Shown: one piece after another, positions 37,118-45,479 of the stretch
How positions within the stretch are numbered: the stretch's first letter is position 1
How the letters are laid out: each line of letters begins with the position of its first letter
Origin: Pseudarthrobacter sp. NBSH8
Lineage (GTDB): Bacteria; Actinomycetota; Actinomycetes; Actinomycetales; Micrococcaceae
Length of the DNA stretch: 64,000 nucleotides
Assembly (NCBI RefSeq): GCF_014217545.1
Contig: NZ_CP043178.1
Location: 2,604,001-2,668,000 of the forward strand
Reading direction: 5' to 3'
Notes under the pieces: generated by a model
Told to the model about the DNA's origin: nothing
The model's input: only the letters and a program-made list of their open reading frames with translations
Database searches by the model: none
Made by a program: the position numbers and the translations under genes

Positions 37118-40100
37118 GTGCCAGAGCAGCCTAGCCACCGTCTACCAGAGGAATTTGGCGGAAACGAGTGGCTCGTTGACGAACTGTACGAGCAGTATCA
37201 GAAAGACAAGAACACGGTGGATACCAAATGGTGGCCCCTTTTCGAGTCCTTCGATTCAGGCAGCGGTTCTTCTTCCAACGGAAGCACGGCGGTAGCCGTG
37301 GCCCACCCAGCAACCCGCGAAATGCCGGCTGTACCGCCGGCACCTCCAGCTTCTGCAACAGCTGCACCGGCAACGTCGCCGGCTGCACAGCCTGCGGCGC
37401 CGGCCACCGCCCCCGCGGCGGCAAAGAAAGCTCCAGCTACGGTCGCCCGCGATGGCGCGAAGAAGACCGAGCCCGGAAACGGGGCCCAGCCGATTCCCGC
37501 CCAGCTTCCCAAAAACGTCAAGGCACCCACGGCCCCGGAAGAGGACGTGGTATCCGTTCTTCGCGGCCCGGCCAAGGCCATTGCCACCAACATGGTCACC
37601 AGCCTTGAGGTGCCCACGGCCACGAGCGTCCGGGCTATTCCGGCCAAGCTGCTGATCGACAACCGCGTGGTCATCAACTCCAACCTCGCCCGTGCACGCG
37701 GCGGCAAGGTTTCCTTCACGCACCTCATCGGCTACGCCGTGATCCGGGCACTGGCCCAGTTCCCTTCGATGAACGTCTACTACGACGAAATCGACGGTAA
37801 GCCCAGCGCTGTCCAGCCGGCCCACGTCAACTTCGGCATCGCCATTGACATGCCCAAGCCGGATGGCAGCCGCCTTCTCATGGTGCCTAACATCAAGAAG
37901 GCAGAGACCCTCAACTTCTCCGAGTTCTGGCACACCTATGAAGACCTCATCAAGCGTGCCCGCGCAGGTAAGCTGACCGCTGATGACCACTCCGGCACCA
38001 CTGTGTCCCTGACCAACCCCGGCGGCATCGGCACCGTTCACTCCGTGCCGCGTCTGTCCAAGGGACAGGCTGCCATTATCGGCGTCGGTGCCCTGGACTA
38101 CCCAGCCGAATTCCAGGGTTCCAGCGAAAAGATCATTGCGCAGAACGCCATCAGCAAGGTCCTCACGCTGACGTCCACGTATGACCACCGCGTCATCCAG
38201 GGAGCCGGCAGCGGCGAGTTCCTGAAGCTCGTGCACCAGCTGCTGCTCGGTGCCCAGAACTTCTACGACGACATCTTCGAATCCCTCCGGATCCCGTACG
38301 AGCCCGTGCGCTGGAGCCCGGACCTGCAGGTAGACCCGGCCGACGAGATCAACAAGGTTGCCCGGATCCAGCAGCTTATCCACTCCTACCGTGTGCGCGG
38401 CCACCTGATGGCAGACACCGATCCACTGGAGTACGTCCAGCGCAAGCACCCGGACCTTGACGTCCTCACCTATGGGCTGACCCTGTGGGATCTGGACCGC
38501 GAGTGGCCCACCGGCGGGTTCGGCGGCAAGCCGATGCTCAAGTTCCGCGACATCCTCGGTGTCCTCCGTGACGCCTACTGCCGCACCACCGGCATCGAGT
38601 ACATGCACATCCAGGAGCCTGAAGAGCGCAAGTGGTTCCAGGACCAGCTGGAGCACGCGTACTCGAAGCCGAGCCGCGAAGAGCAGCTGCGCATCGTGTC
38701 CCGGCTCAACGCGGCTGAAGCATTTGAAACCTTCCTGCAGACCAAGTTCGTCGGCCAGAAGCGCTTCTCCCTGGAAGGCGGCGAATCCCTGATTCCGCTG
38801 CTGGACGCCATCATTTCCGATGCCGCTGACGACGGACTGGACGAGGTTGCGATCGGTATGGCCCACCGCGGCCGCCTGAACGTCCTCACCAACATCGCCG
38901 GCAAGACCTACGCCCAGGTGTTCCGCGAATTCGAAGGCACGCAGGATCCCCGCTCCGTGCAGGGCTCCGGCGACGTGAAGTACCACCTGGGTACGGAAGG
39001 CACGTTCACCTCGGAAAACGGCAACGAGACCAAGGTCTACCTCGCCGCTAACCCGTCCCACCTCGAGGCGGTCGACTCCGTGCTCGAAGGCATCGTCCGC
39101 GCCAAGCAGGACCGCCTGGACCAGGGCGAGGCCTTCCCGGTGCTGCCCCTGATGGTCCACGGTGACGCTGCATTTGCCGGCCAGGGCGTGGTTGCCGAAA
39201 CGCTGAACCTGTCCCAGCTCCGCGGCTACCGGACCGGCGGCACCATCCACGTCGTGGTCAACAACCAGGTGGGCTTCACCACTGCCCCGTCATCGTCGCG
39301 TTCGTCCACGTACTCCACGGACGTCGCCAAGATGATCCAGGCACCGGTGTTTCACGTGAACGGCGACGATCCCGAGGCTGTGGTGCGCATCGCGCAGCTC
39401 GCCTACGAGTTCCGCCAGCGCTTCCACAAGGACGTTGTGATCGACATGGTGTGCTATCGCCGCCGTGGCCACAACGAGGGTGACGACCCCTCGATGACCC
39501 AGCCCATGATGTACAACCTGATCGAAGCCAAGCGCTCCGTCCGCAAGCTGTACACCGAGGCCCTCATCGGCCGTGGCGACATCACCGAGGAAGAAGCCGA
39601 GCAGTTGCTCCGCGACTACCAGGAACGGCTGGAACGGGTCTTCGCTGAGACGCACGCGGCCCAGACCTCGCCCATCCCGATCATCACTGCGGACTCCGCC
39701 GCCGTCTCCGACATTGAGCGTCCCATCGCCCAGCAGGCTGACTTCGGCACCAACGCCCCGGCCTCCACTGCCATCTCGCCGGAGACCCTGGCGCACATCG
39801 GCAAGGCCCATGTCCAGATCCCCGAGGGCTTCACCGTCCATGCCAAGCTCAAGCAGCTCCTCGAAAAGCGCGAGCAGATGTCCCGCGAAGGCGGCATCGA
39901 CTGGGGCTTTGGCGAGATCGCGGCCTTCGGTTCGCTCATCATGGAAGGCGTTCCCGTCCGGCTTGCCGGCCAGGACTCACGCCGCGGCACGTTTGTGCAG
40001 CGCCACGCCGTGTTCCACGACCGCGCCAACGGCGGTGAGTGGCTGCCCCTGGGCCACCTCTCCGATGACCAGGCCAAGCTGTGGATCTACGACTCCCTGC

Positions 40101-40918
40101 TGTCCGAATACGCGGCCATGGGCTTCGAATACGGCTACTCGGTGGAACGCCCGGATGCCCTGGTGCTGTGGGAAGCGCAGTTCGGTGACTTCGTCAACGG
40201 CGCGCAGACCATCATCGATGAGTTCATCTCCTCGGCCGAGCAGAAGTGGGGCCAGCGCTCCTCCCTGGTCCTGATGCTGCCGCACGGCTACGAAGGCCAG
40301 GGCCCGGACCACTCCTCCGCGCGCATCGAACGCTTCCTGCTGATGTGCGCCGAAGAGAACATGATCGTCGCCAACCCCACCACGGCGGCATCACACTTCC
40401 ACCTGCTGCGCCGCCAGGCCTACAGCAGGCCGCGCAAGCCGCTGATCATCTTCACTCCGAAGCAGCTGCTGCGCCTCAAGGCTGCCGCGTCGTCCGTCGA
40501 GGACTTCACCACGGGGGCCTTCCGCACCGTCATCGGCGACCACGAGCAGTTGGCGGCAGACGCCGTCGAACGCGTACTGCTGGTCTCCGGCCGCCTGTAC
40601 TACGATCTCCTGTCCACCCGGCAGAAGACCGATGACAAGACCACCGCGATTGTCCGCGTGGAGCAGCTCTACCCGCTGCCGCACGAAGAAATCGCAGCGG
40701 AACTGGCCAAGTACCCGAACGCCGAGGTTGTCTGGGCACAGGACGAGCCCGCAAACCAGGGGCCGTGGCCGTTTATGGGACTGAACCTCCCGGAGGCGCT
40801 GGACCGGCGCGTCCGCCTGGTGTCGCGTCCCGCGTCGGCCTCCACTGCGGCGGGCTCCATGAAGCGGCACGCTGCCGAGCAGGATACGCTCCTCAAGCAG
40901 GCATTTGCACGGAAGTAG
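37118..40918 (+). CDS. kgd: Multifunctional 2-oxoglutarate metabolism enzyme (KGD/OdhA, E1-E2 fusion)
   Basis: 1266-residue actinobacterial fusion: an E1o N-terminal segment (EEFGGNEWLVDELYEQY), an Ala/Pro linker (about 50-130), an E2 succinyltransferase-type catalytic domain (about 130-370; TYDHRVIQGAGSGEF), then the ThDP-dependent E1o domain (about 400-1266; GMAHRGRLNVL, ThDP motif region GDAAFAGQGVVAETLN). It works as 2-oxoglutarate dehydrogenase with Lpd and AceF, or as decarboxylase or HOA synthase, at the TCA-cycle branch. Relatives are inhibited by the FHA protein GarA/OdhI. The start is GTG at 37118. It lacks a lipoyl domain, as expected for this class. Confidence 0.96.
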   Translation: MPEQPSHRLPEEFGGNEWLVDELYEQYQKDKNTVDTKWWPLFESFDSGSGSSSNGSTAVAVAHPATREMPAVPPAPPASATAAPATSPAAQPAAPATAPAAAKKAPATVARDGAKKTEPGNGAQPIPAQLPKNVKAPTAPEEDVVSVLRGPAKAIATNMVTSLEVPTATSVRAIPAKLLIDNRVVINSNLARARGGKVSFTHLIGYAVIRALAQFPSMNVYYDEIDGKPSAVQPAHVNFGIAIDMPKPDGSRLLMVPNIKKAETLNFSEFWHTYEDLIKRARAGKLTADDHSGTTVSLTNPGGIGTVHSVPRLSKGQAAIIGVGALDYPAEFQGSSEKIIAQNAISKVLTLTSTYDHRVIQGAGSGEFLKLVHQLLLGAQNFYDDIFESLRIPYEPVRWSPDLQVDPADEINKVARIQQLIHSYRVRGHLMADTDPLEYVQRKHPDLDVLTYGLTLWDLDREWPTGGFGGKPMLKFRDILGVLRDAYCRTTGIEYMHIQEPEERKWFQDQLEHAYSKPSREEQLRIVSRLNAAEAFETFLQTKFVGQKRFSLEGGESLIPLLDAIISDAADDGLDEVAIGMAHRGRLNVLTNIAGKTYAQVFREFEGTQDPRSVQGSGDVKYHLGTEGTFTSENGNETKVYLAANPSHLEAVDSVLEGIVRAKQDRLDQGEAFPVLPLMVHGDAAFAGQGVVAETLNLSQLRGYRTGGTIHVVVNNQVGFTTAPSSSRSSTYSTDVAKMIQAPVFHVNGDDPEAVVRIAQLAYEFRQRFHKDVVIDMVCYRRRGHNEGDDPSMTQPMMYNLIEAKRSVRKLYTEALIGRGDITEEEAEQLLRDYQERLERVFAETHAAQTSPIPIITADSAAVSDIERPIAQQADFGTNAPASTAISPETLAHIGKAHVQIPEGFTVHAKLKQLLEKREQMSREGGIDWGFGEIAAFGSLIMEGVPVRLAGQDSRRGTFVQRHAVFHDRANGGEWLPLGHLSDDQAKLWIYDSLLSEYAAMGFEYGYSVERPDALVLWEAQFGDFVNGAQTIIDEFISSAEQKWGQRSSLVLMLPHGYEGQGPDHSSARIERFLLMCAEENMIVANPTTAASHFHLLRRQAYSRPRKPLIIFTPKQLLRLKAAASSVEDFTTGAFRTVIGDHEQLAADAVERVLLVSGRLYYDLLSTRQKTDDKTTAIVRVEQLYPLPHEEIAAELAKYPNAEVVWAQDEPANQGPWPFMGLNLPEALDRRVRLVSRPASASTAAGSMKRHAAEQDTLLKQAFARK

Positions 40919-40927
40919 TACCAGTGG

Positions 40928-40969
40928 CTGCCCGGCCGGACGTCGAAATACCAGACTCCGGCCGGGCAG
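40928..40969 (+). terminator. Intrinsic terminator after kgd
   Basis: A perfect 13-bp inverted repeat (40928-40940 with 40957-40969), GC-rich, with a 16-base loop, is followed by TTCTGTTT. It begins 10 bases after the kgd stop. Confidence 0.8.
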
Positions 40970-41039
40970 TTCTGTTTAATGAAGATGGATCATAGCCACG
41001 CCGGTTGGCCACAACCGGCACGGACGTTAAGAGGGACTT

Positions 41040-41639
41040 GTGGAAGACAGGAAGCTGCGGATCGCAGCTGTTGGAGATGAACTGCTTGCCGGGCTGGGCG
41101 ATCCCAGGGCCCTCGGCTGGCTGGGCCGCGTGTTGGCCCGCACTCCGCAGGACGGCATGGTCATGGAAGCGTACGCCCTCCCCTGTCCCCAGGAAGGAAC
41201 CGAAGGGCTGGCTGCCCGCTGGCAGGAGGAGGCCGGGCGGCGGTTCGGCGACCAGCACGAAAACCGCCTGGTGATCGGCCTCTCGGGCCGGGACATCGAG
41301 TTCGGCCTTTCCACCGCCCGCAGCCGCCTGAACCTGGCCAATATCCTGGATACGGCCACGCAGAACCGGATCGAGGTGTTTGTCGTTGGCCCGCCGCCCA
41401 CGCTGGACCCGGTACAGAACCGGCGGCTCGCCGATCTCAACACCGCTTTCGCTGACGTCACCACCAGGCGCAAGCACCTCTATGTGGACACGTTCTCCCC
41501 GTTGCTGAACCACGAGCAGTGGCGCCAGGACCTTGCAGCCAACACCGGCACGCCAGGGCAGGCGGGCTATGGCCTGATGGCCTGGCTGGTCCTCCACCGC
41601 GGCTGGTTCCAATGGCTGGGCATGGACGCCCCCGAGTAG
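41040..41639 (+). CDS. SGNH/GDSL-like protein lacking catalytic residues
   Basis: 199-residue protein with the outline of an SGNH hydrolase: opening strand RIAAVGDELLAG where GDSL enzymes have GDS, a block III region IGLSGRDIEFG, and a C-terminal GQAGYGLMAW. The serine nucleophile position is Glu (GDEL), and the expected DxxH before AGY is replaced by TGTPGQ, so both nucleophile and catalytic His/Asp appear absent. It may be a binding protein rather than an esterase. It is monocistronic, between the kgd terminator and the DUF4097 operon; a weak GAGGG site precedes the GTG start. Confidence 0.7.
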   Translation: MEDRKLRIAAVGDELLAGLGDPRALGWLGRVLARTPQDGMVMEAYALPCPQEGTEGLAARWQEEAGRRFGDQHENRLVIGLSGRDIEFGLSTARSRLNLANILDTATQNRIEVFVVGPPPTLDPVQNRRLADLNTAFADVTTRRKHLYVDTFSPLLNHEQWRQDLAANTGTPGQAGYGLMAWLVLHRGWFQWLGMDAPE

Positions 41640-41658
41640 GCTTCAAGCCCCTTCAGTC

Positions 41659-41723
41659 GCGATATATCTTGACCGACTCCCCCAGACCGTTGTATCTTGG
41701 GGTAATCAGTCACGATATATCGC
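41659..41723 (+). promoter_or_regulatory. Promoter with paired PadR-type operators
   Basis: GCGATATATC (41659-41668) and its inverse GATATATCGC (41714-41723) bracket a promoter: TTGACC (41669-41674) and TATCTT (41693-41698), spacing 18. The second box contains a perfect 10-bp palindrome (41713-41722). Downstream genes are a DUF4097 protein and a PadR regulator, so autoregulation by PadR binding both ATAT-rich boxes is likely. This is inferred from position and symmetry. Confidence 0.7.
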
Positions 41724-41738
41724 GTTTTTGGAGGATCC

Positions 41739-42581
41739 ATGACAGAGGACAGCTGGACCGTCACAGGTCCGCAAAGCATCGATGTTGGCCACGTCAGGTC
41801 GCTGAAGCTGGGCATGGTCCGCGGCAGGTTCGACGTCGTGACCCACTCAGAGGCCGTTGTTCGCGTGGAGATCAACGAGGTCCAGGGCGATCCTGTGTCG
41901 GTGACGCTGACGGACGGCAGGCTTGAGGTCCGCCATCAGCTGCACGGCCCCCAGGGCTGGTTCAAGAACCTGATGGGCACGGTCAACCACAACAGCAACA
42001 ACTCCGCGGTTATCAGTATTGCCCTGCCGGCCGGCGTGGAGGTGGAGGCCGGGACAGTCAGCGGCGATGGCCTCGTCTCCGGAATCAGCGGGCACACCCG
42101 GCTCAATACCGTCTCGGGTTCAGTGATGGCAGACGGAACGTCCGGGGAACTTCACGTCAACACCGTCAGCGGCGAGGTCATCGCGCGAAACCACGACGGC
42201 GTCCTGACCGCCAAGAGCGTCTCCGGCGAGGTCACCGCCTCCGGCCGGTTCAGCAACATCCGGGCTCACACGGTCAGCGGCGACATGAGTTTTGACTTGC
42301 TCGGATTCACCCACGATTTCGGTGCCAATTCAGTCTCCGGCGACCTCACCATCAGGCTGCCCCACGACGTCGGGGTGGATATCGTGGCGAAGTCTGCCAG
42401 CGGCGTTGTGGTGATTGATGACCAGCAGTACTCCCAGCCCGGCGGCAAGGTGGAAACCATTGCCGGACCGGACGGCAAGCTGATGCTGGTCCGGACGAAC
42501 TCGGTGTCCGGCAAAACGTCCATCTTCCATGGCCAGCCGGCCCGCAACGACGACGCAAGAAGCCCGGAAGCGGGGCACTGA
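41739..42581 (+). CDS. DUF4097 family beta-strand repeat protein
   Basis: 280-residue protein of the DUF4097 (putative adhesin-like) family. The central part (about 100-250) is a repeat of about 20 residues built on [TS]VSG[DES], with at least six VSG units, which suggests a right-handed beta-solenoid. There is no signal peptide or membrane segment, so it is probably cytosolic or peripheral. DUF4097 genes very often precede PadR regulators in actinobacteria, as here (TGATG overlap). The function is unknown; envelope-stress or antibiotic-response roles have been suggested for similar pairs, but nothing in the sequence proves this. Confidence 0.85.
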   Translation: MTEDSWTVTGPQSIDVGHVRSLKLGMVRGRFDVVTHSEAVVRVEINEVQGDPVSVTLTDGRLEVRHQLHGPQGWFKNLMGTVNHNSNNSAVISIALPAGVEVEAGTVSGDGLVSGISGHTRLNTVSGSVMADGTSGELHVNTVSGEVIARNHDGVLTAKSVSGEVTASGRFSNIRAHTVSGDMSFDLLGFTHDFGANSVSGDLTIRLPHDVGVDIVAKSASGVVVIDDQQYSQPGGKVETIAGPDGKLMLVRTNSVSGKTSIFHGQPARNDDARSPEAGH

Positions 42582-43192
42582 TGCCCCCGGTGTTCGCCCA
42601 TGGGGCGCTCCGGTTGTACCTGCTCGCGCTGCTGGAGTCGGGGCCCAAACACGGTTATGAACTGATCAAGGCCCTCAGCGAGCGGTTCGGCGGTACGTAC
42701 TCCCCCAGCGCGGGAACCATCTATCCGCGGCTGGGGAAGCTGGAGGAAGAGGGGCTCGTTGACACCGAGTCTGTTGGCCGCCGCACCAACTACCGCATCA
42801 CCGCGGCTGGCATTGCCGAACTCAACAAGCGCCGGGAGGAACTCGCGGGCGTCGAGAACGACATTTCCGCTTCCGTCCGCCGCCTGGCGGACAACCTGCG
42901 GTCGGATATCCGCGCCAACATGCGCGGGTTGCGGGCTGACCTGGCGGCTACAGCGGAGGCGGCCCGTTCCACGGCGCGGGCCGCGGATTTCAGGAGAGTC
43001 GGCCGCCTGTCGTCCGAAGGCTTCCGGGAGCTGAAGGAAGCGGAGATGCTGCTGCAGGCGTTCCGGGACGACCTGCGGGTGGAGCTGCGGCTGCAGGCCA
43101 CCCGGCAACCGCTGAGCGCGCTCACACTGGAAACCGTCAGGACCGTGCTGGACCAGGCGCGCATCTCCATCCGCAACTCACTGCCTGGCTGA
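42581..43192 (+). CDS. PadR-family transcriptional regulator
   Basis: 203-residue PadR regulator. The winged-helix domain (about 1-85; LYLLALLESGPKHGYELIKAL, SAGTIYPRLGKLEEEGL) is followed by a helical C-terminal region (about 90-200) of subfamily s1 type, rich in Arg/Ala coiled-coil sequence, for dimerisation. Its ATG overlaps the DUF4097 stop (TGATG), so the two are translationally coupled. Palindromic ATATATCG boxes flanking the operon promoter are its probable operators. Confidence 0.9.
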   Translation: MPPVFAHGALRLYLLALLESGPKHGYELIKALSERFGGTYSPSAGTIYPRLGKLEEEGLVDTESVGRRTNYRITAAGIAELNKRREELAGVENDISASVRRLADNLRSDIRANMRGLRADLAATAEAARSTARAADFRRVGRLSSEGFRELKEAEMLLQAFRDDLRVELRLQATRQPLSALTLETVRTVLDQARISIRNSLPG

Positions 43193-43345
43193 GCCGCATG
43201 CTGAGCCGACCGGCTGAGCAAGCCGCCGGACGCCGCCGCTCAGTATTGGCCCCGGTCACAGCCCGTTTCGGTTTCGCGGCGTGTCCCATGGTGTGGGAGA
43301 CTTGAGGGCAGCTCTTTTGAGTACCAACATTTAAGGAGGCCAGCT

Positions 43346-43420
43346 ATGAGCAAGCGTGCACGTAAACGTCGTGACCGTAAGCGTGGCGGCGCGAACCACG
43401 GGAAGCGCCCCAACGCCTAA
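43346..43420 (+). CDS. Ribosomal protein bL37 (24 aa)
   Basis: A 24-residue, very basic protein: MSKRARKRRDRKRGGANHGK then RPNA. It matches the small actinobacterial large-subunit protein bL37 seen in mycobacterial ribosome structures, including the conserved C-terminal ANHGKRPNA. A perfect AAGGAGG ribosome-binding site (43333-43339) precedes the ATG by 6 bases, and a strong terminator follows at 43446. It is often missed because of its size. Confidence 0.9.
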   Translation: MSKRARKRRDRKRGGANHGKRPNA

Positions 43421-43445
43421 GCTAAAGCTTGGAAAACGGTTTAAG

Positions 43446-43485
43446 CGAAGGACCCCGGAAGCCACTCGGCTTCCGGGGTCCTTCG
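43446..43485 (+). terminator. Intrinsic terminator after bL37
   Basis: A perfect 18-bp stem (43446-43463 with 43468-43485) with an ACTC loop is followed by TCTTT. It probably also acts for the convergent rsrA transcript on the other strand (stop at 43539). Confidence 0.9.
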
Positions 43486-43538
43486 TCTTTGCGCTGTTCT
43501 TTTTGCGCCTGCAGTACTGCAGGCGGGTGGCGCTTGTG

Positions 43539-43799
43539 TCAGGCGTCCACCGGGCGGATGGAGTGGATCCGGTCCAGGATGGCGTTCTTCAGGTTTTCCG
43601 GAGCGGCCTCGGTGCACGAGCGCTTCACCATGGTGCGGATCACGCACTCCAGGTCGTACTGCTCGGTGCACTCAGGGCACTCATCAAGGTGGGTCTTGAT
43701 TTCCGTGATGTCCTCGCGGGTCAATGCCCCGTCGAGGTATTCGTAGATGCGTTGCATCCGGGCGTCATCGCAGTCGCCTAGTCCTTGGCAGTCGCTCAT
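43539..43799 (-). CDS. rsrA: Zinc-binding anti-sigma factor RsrA (thiol-redox sensor)
   Basis: 86-residue ZAS-family anti-sigma factor. The HxxxCxxC zinc motif is HLDECPEC (H37, C41, C44), and further Cys at 4, 10, 52 and 62 give the thiol switch. In Streptomyces, oxidation forms a disulfide, zinc is released and SigR is freed to transcribe thiol-stress genes (thioredoxin, mycothiol). It overlaps the sigR stop (ATGA), the usual sigR-rsrA order. Confidence 0.93.
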   Translation of the reverse strand: MSDCQGLGDCDDARMQRIYEYLDGALTREDITEIKTHLDECPECTEQYDLECVIRTMVKRSCTEAAPENLKNAILDRIHSIRPVDA

Positions 43800-44620
43800 T
43801 TCCTGTTCTCCTGTTTTGTGCTCGCGGCCGTGTCCTGTGATTCGACGGCGCCTTTGAATCCTCGTTCGGCGGCATAGTCCGCCAGCATGTCCCGCAACAT
43901 TTTCCGGCCGCGGTGGAGCCGGGACATCACTGTCCCGATGGGCGTGTTCATGATGTCTGAGATTTCCTTGTACGCGAAGCCTTCGACGTCGGCGAAGTAC
44001 ACCGCCAGCCGGAATTCCTCGGGAATCGCCTGGAGCGCCCGCTTGACGTCCGAGTCCGGCAGGTGGTCCAGCGCCTCAGCTTCGGCTGAGCGCAGGCCCC
44101 GGGAGGTGTGCGACTCAGCCCTGGCAAGCTGCCAGTCCTCGATGGTGTCCGAGTTCGACTGCAGGGGTTCGCGCTGCCGCTTGCGGTAGAGGTTGATGTA
44201 CGTGTTGGTCAGGATCCGGTACAGCCAGGCCTTGAGGTTGGTACCGGGCTTGTACTGGTGGAACGCTGAGAACGCCTTGGTGTAGGCCTCCTGGACCAGG
44301 TCTTCAGCATCCGCGGGGTTCCTGGCCATCCGCATGGCGGCCGAGTAGAGCTGATCCACGTACTGCATGGCATCACGCTCAAAACGGACCCGGCGTTCTT
44401 CCGCTGATTCGGTGGCCACATCCACGGGTTGCTCAGTGGGCGCGGGCTCGGCGGACACAGGCTCGGCGGACACGGCCTCAGCGGCCGCAGGGACGCCCGC
44501 TTCAGGCTGCGCGTCGCTTCCTGCCGGCGTTTCACTGCTGGCATTGGCTTCGCTGCTTGTTTTGGCTTCGCGTTCGGATGCCTCATACATGGCCTCGAGG
44601 GCCGGATCCAGGGTGCTCAT
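43796..44620 (-). CDS. sigR: ECF sigma factor SigR/SigH (thiol-oxidative stress)
   Basis: ECF sigma factor of 274 residues from the ATG at 44620 ([11 protein letters not shown]). An acidic Ala/Glu/Pro-rich N-terminal region of about 80 residues precedes sigma region 2 ([40 protein letters not shown]) and region 4 ([37 protein letters not shown]). The frame stays open upstream to a GTG at 44752, adding 44 residues, and a SigR-type promoter lies at 44844-44869. In Streptomyces a similar longer form, SigR', is made from the induced promoter and is rapidly degraded. The cognate anti-sigma factor RsrA follows directly. Confidence 0.93.
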   Translation of the reverse strand: MSTLDPALEAMYEASEREAKTSSEANASSETPAGSDAQPEAGVPAAAEAVSAEPVSAEPAPTEQPVDVATESAEERRVRFERDAMQYVDQLYSAAMRMARNPADAEDLVQEAYTKAFSAFHQYKPGTNLKAWLYRILTNTYINLYRKRQREPLQSNSDTIEDWQLARAESHTSRGLRSAEAEALDHLPDSDVKRALQAIPEEFRLAVYFADVEGFAYKEISDIMNTPIGTVMSRLHRGRKMLRDMLADYAAERGFKGAVESQDTAASTKQENRK

Positions 44621-44843
44621 TGCGTTCAAGTCTACTGTGACGGCCCTGGCACGTGATGTTCCGTACTCCGGAGGATCGGATTCCAGAGTCTGCAGCGCCA
44701 CCGGCCCGGTGGGTTCCGTCCCGTCCTTCAGTAACCTCAAGGGCAACTCCACTCTGTCTCAGGCCAGGGTGTTCCAGGCAAATATCTGCCCGGCAATCCA
44801 TGGTGTGTCAATTCGTCCGGTGTTCGGCGGACCCGCAATTCAT

Positions 44844-44869
44844 AACCGCCGACGGCAGGCAAATATTCC
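44844..44869 (-). promoter_or_regulatory. SigR-dependent autoregulatory promoter of sigR
   Basis: On the minus strand, GGAAT (44869-44865) is followed after exactly 18 bases by GTT (44846-44844), the SigR/SigH consensus GGAAT-N18-GTT. A transcript would begin near 44835, upstream of the alternative GTG at 44752, so it can encode the extended sigma form as well as the ATG form. Confidence 0.75.
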
Positions 44870-44936
44870 TCAAAAGTGCAAGACTAGAACGGACTCCGCC
44901 GCATTCGGTGCGGTTCGTCCAGCCAGGAGGAAATCC

Positions 44937-45473
44937 ATGTCCTTTGTCCGTACTCTCGCCCGCCCCATGCTGGCTTCCAGTTTCGTCGTCGCCGGACTGG
45001 ACAAGCTGAAGAACGCCGATGACACCGCCACCCAGCTCTCGCCGTTCCTGCAGAAGGCGGCCGCGTCGCTGCCGTTCCAGGCCGACGAGAAGATGCTGGC
45101 ACGCGTGATCGGCGGAACGCAGGTGGGTGCCGGCGTACTGTTCGGCCTGGGCAAGTTCAGCCGGCTCTCGGCATCACTGCTGACCGTCATCTCCCTCCTT
45201 AATACCTTTGTGGAGTGGCGCAGCGCGGACATCAGCACCAAGGAAGGCCGCCAGGCCCGCCGGAACCAGCTGCTCAAGAACGTTTCCCTCAGCGGCGGCG
45301 CCCTGCTCGCCTCAGTGGACACCGCCGGCAAGCCGGGCCTGGCCTGGCGTGCCGAGCACCTCGCCGCAGACGCCCGGAAGTCAGCTGCAGGTGCGCGGAA
45401 GACCACCGGCCAAAAGTTCCACAAGGCGGACAAGGCCGTGCGCCGCGCCGTGGATCACGCAACGGGGGCGTAA
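44937..45473 (+). CDS. DoxX-family membrane protein
   Basis: 178-residue protein. DoxX domain (about 1-120): RPMLASSFVVAGLDKLKNAD, then two or three hydrophobic helices (VIGGTQVGAGVLFGLGKF, ASLLTVISLLNTF). The C-terminal 60 residues are basic and Ala-rich (ADARKSAAGARKTTG). DoxX proteins are membrane redox partners; in mycobacteria a DoxX/SseA/SodA complex protects against oxidative stress. It is divergent from sigR, which would fit a redox-stress role. The ATG at 44937 has an AGGAGG site; longer in-frame readings are artefacts. Confidence 0.88.
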   Translation: MSFVRTLARPMLASSFVVAGLDKLKNADDTATQLSPFLQKAAASLPFQADEKMLARVIGGTQVGAGVLFGLGKFSRLSASLLTVISLLNTFVEWRSADISTKEGRQARRNQLLKNVSLSGGALLASVDTAGKPGLAWRAEHLAADARKSAAGARKTTGQKFHKADKAVRRAVDHATGA

Positions 45474-45479
45474 GGACGG

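Noticed and set aside
37098..37295. Small frame overlapping the kgd start as an upstream peptide gene
   Set aside because: No ribosome-binding site better than that of kgd and no conserved pattern. The overlap is probably chance.
37256..39250. 664-codon antisense frame opposite kgd
   Set aside because: Lies wholly inside kgd, whose domains are clear. High third-position GC leaves the reverse frame open.
44367..44936. N-terminal extension of the DoxX protein
   Set aside because: The extra residues run antisense through sigR. The ATG at 44937 has a proper ribosome-binding site and begins the homologous region.
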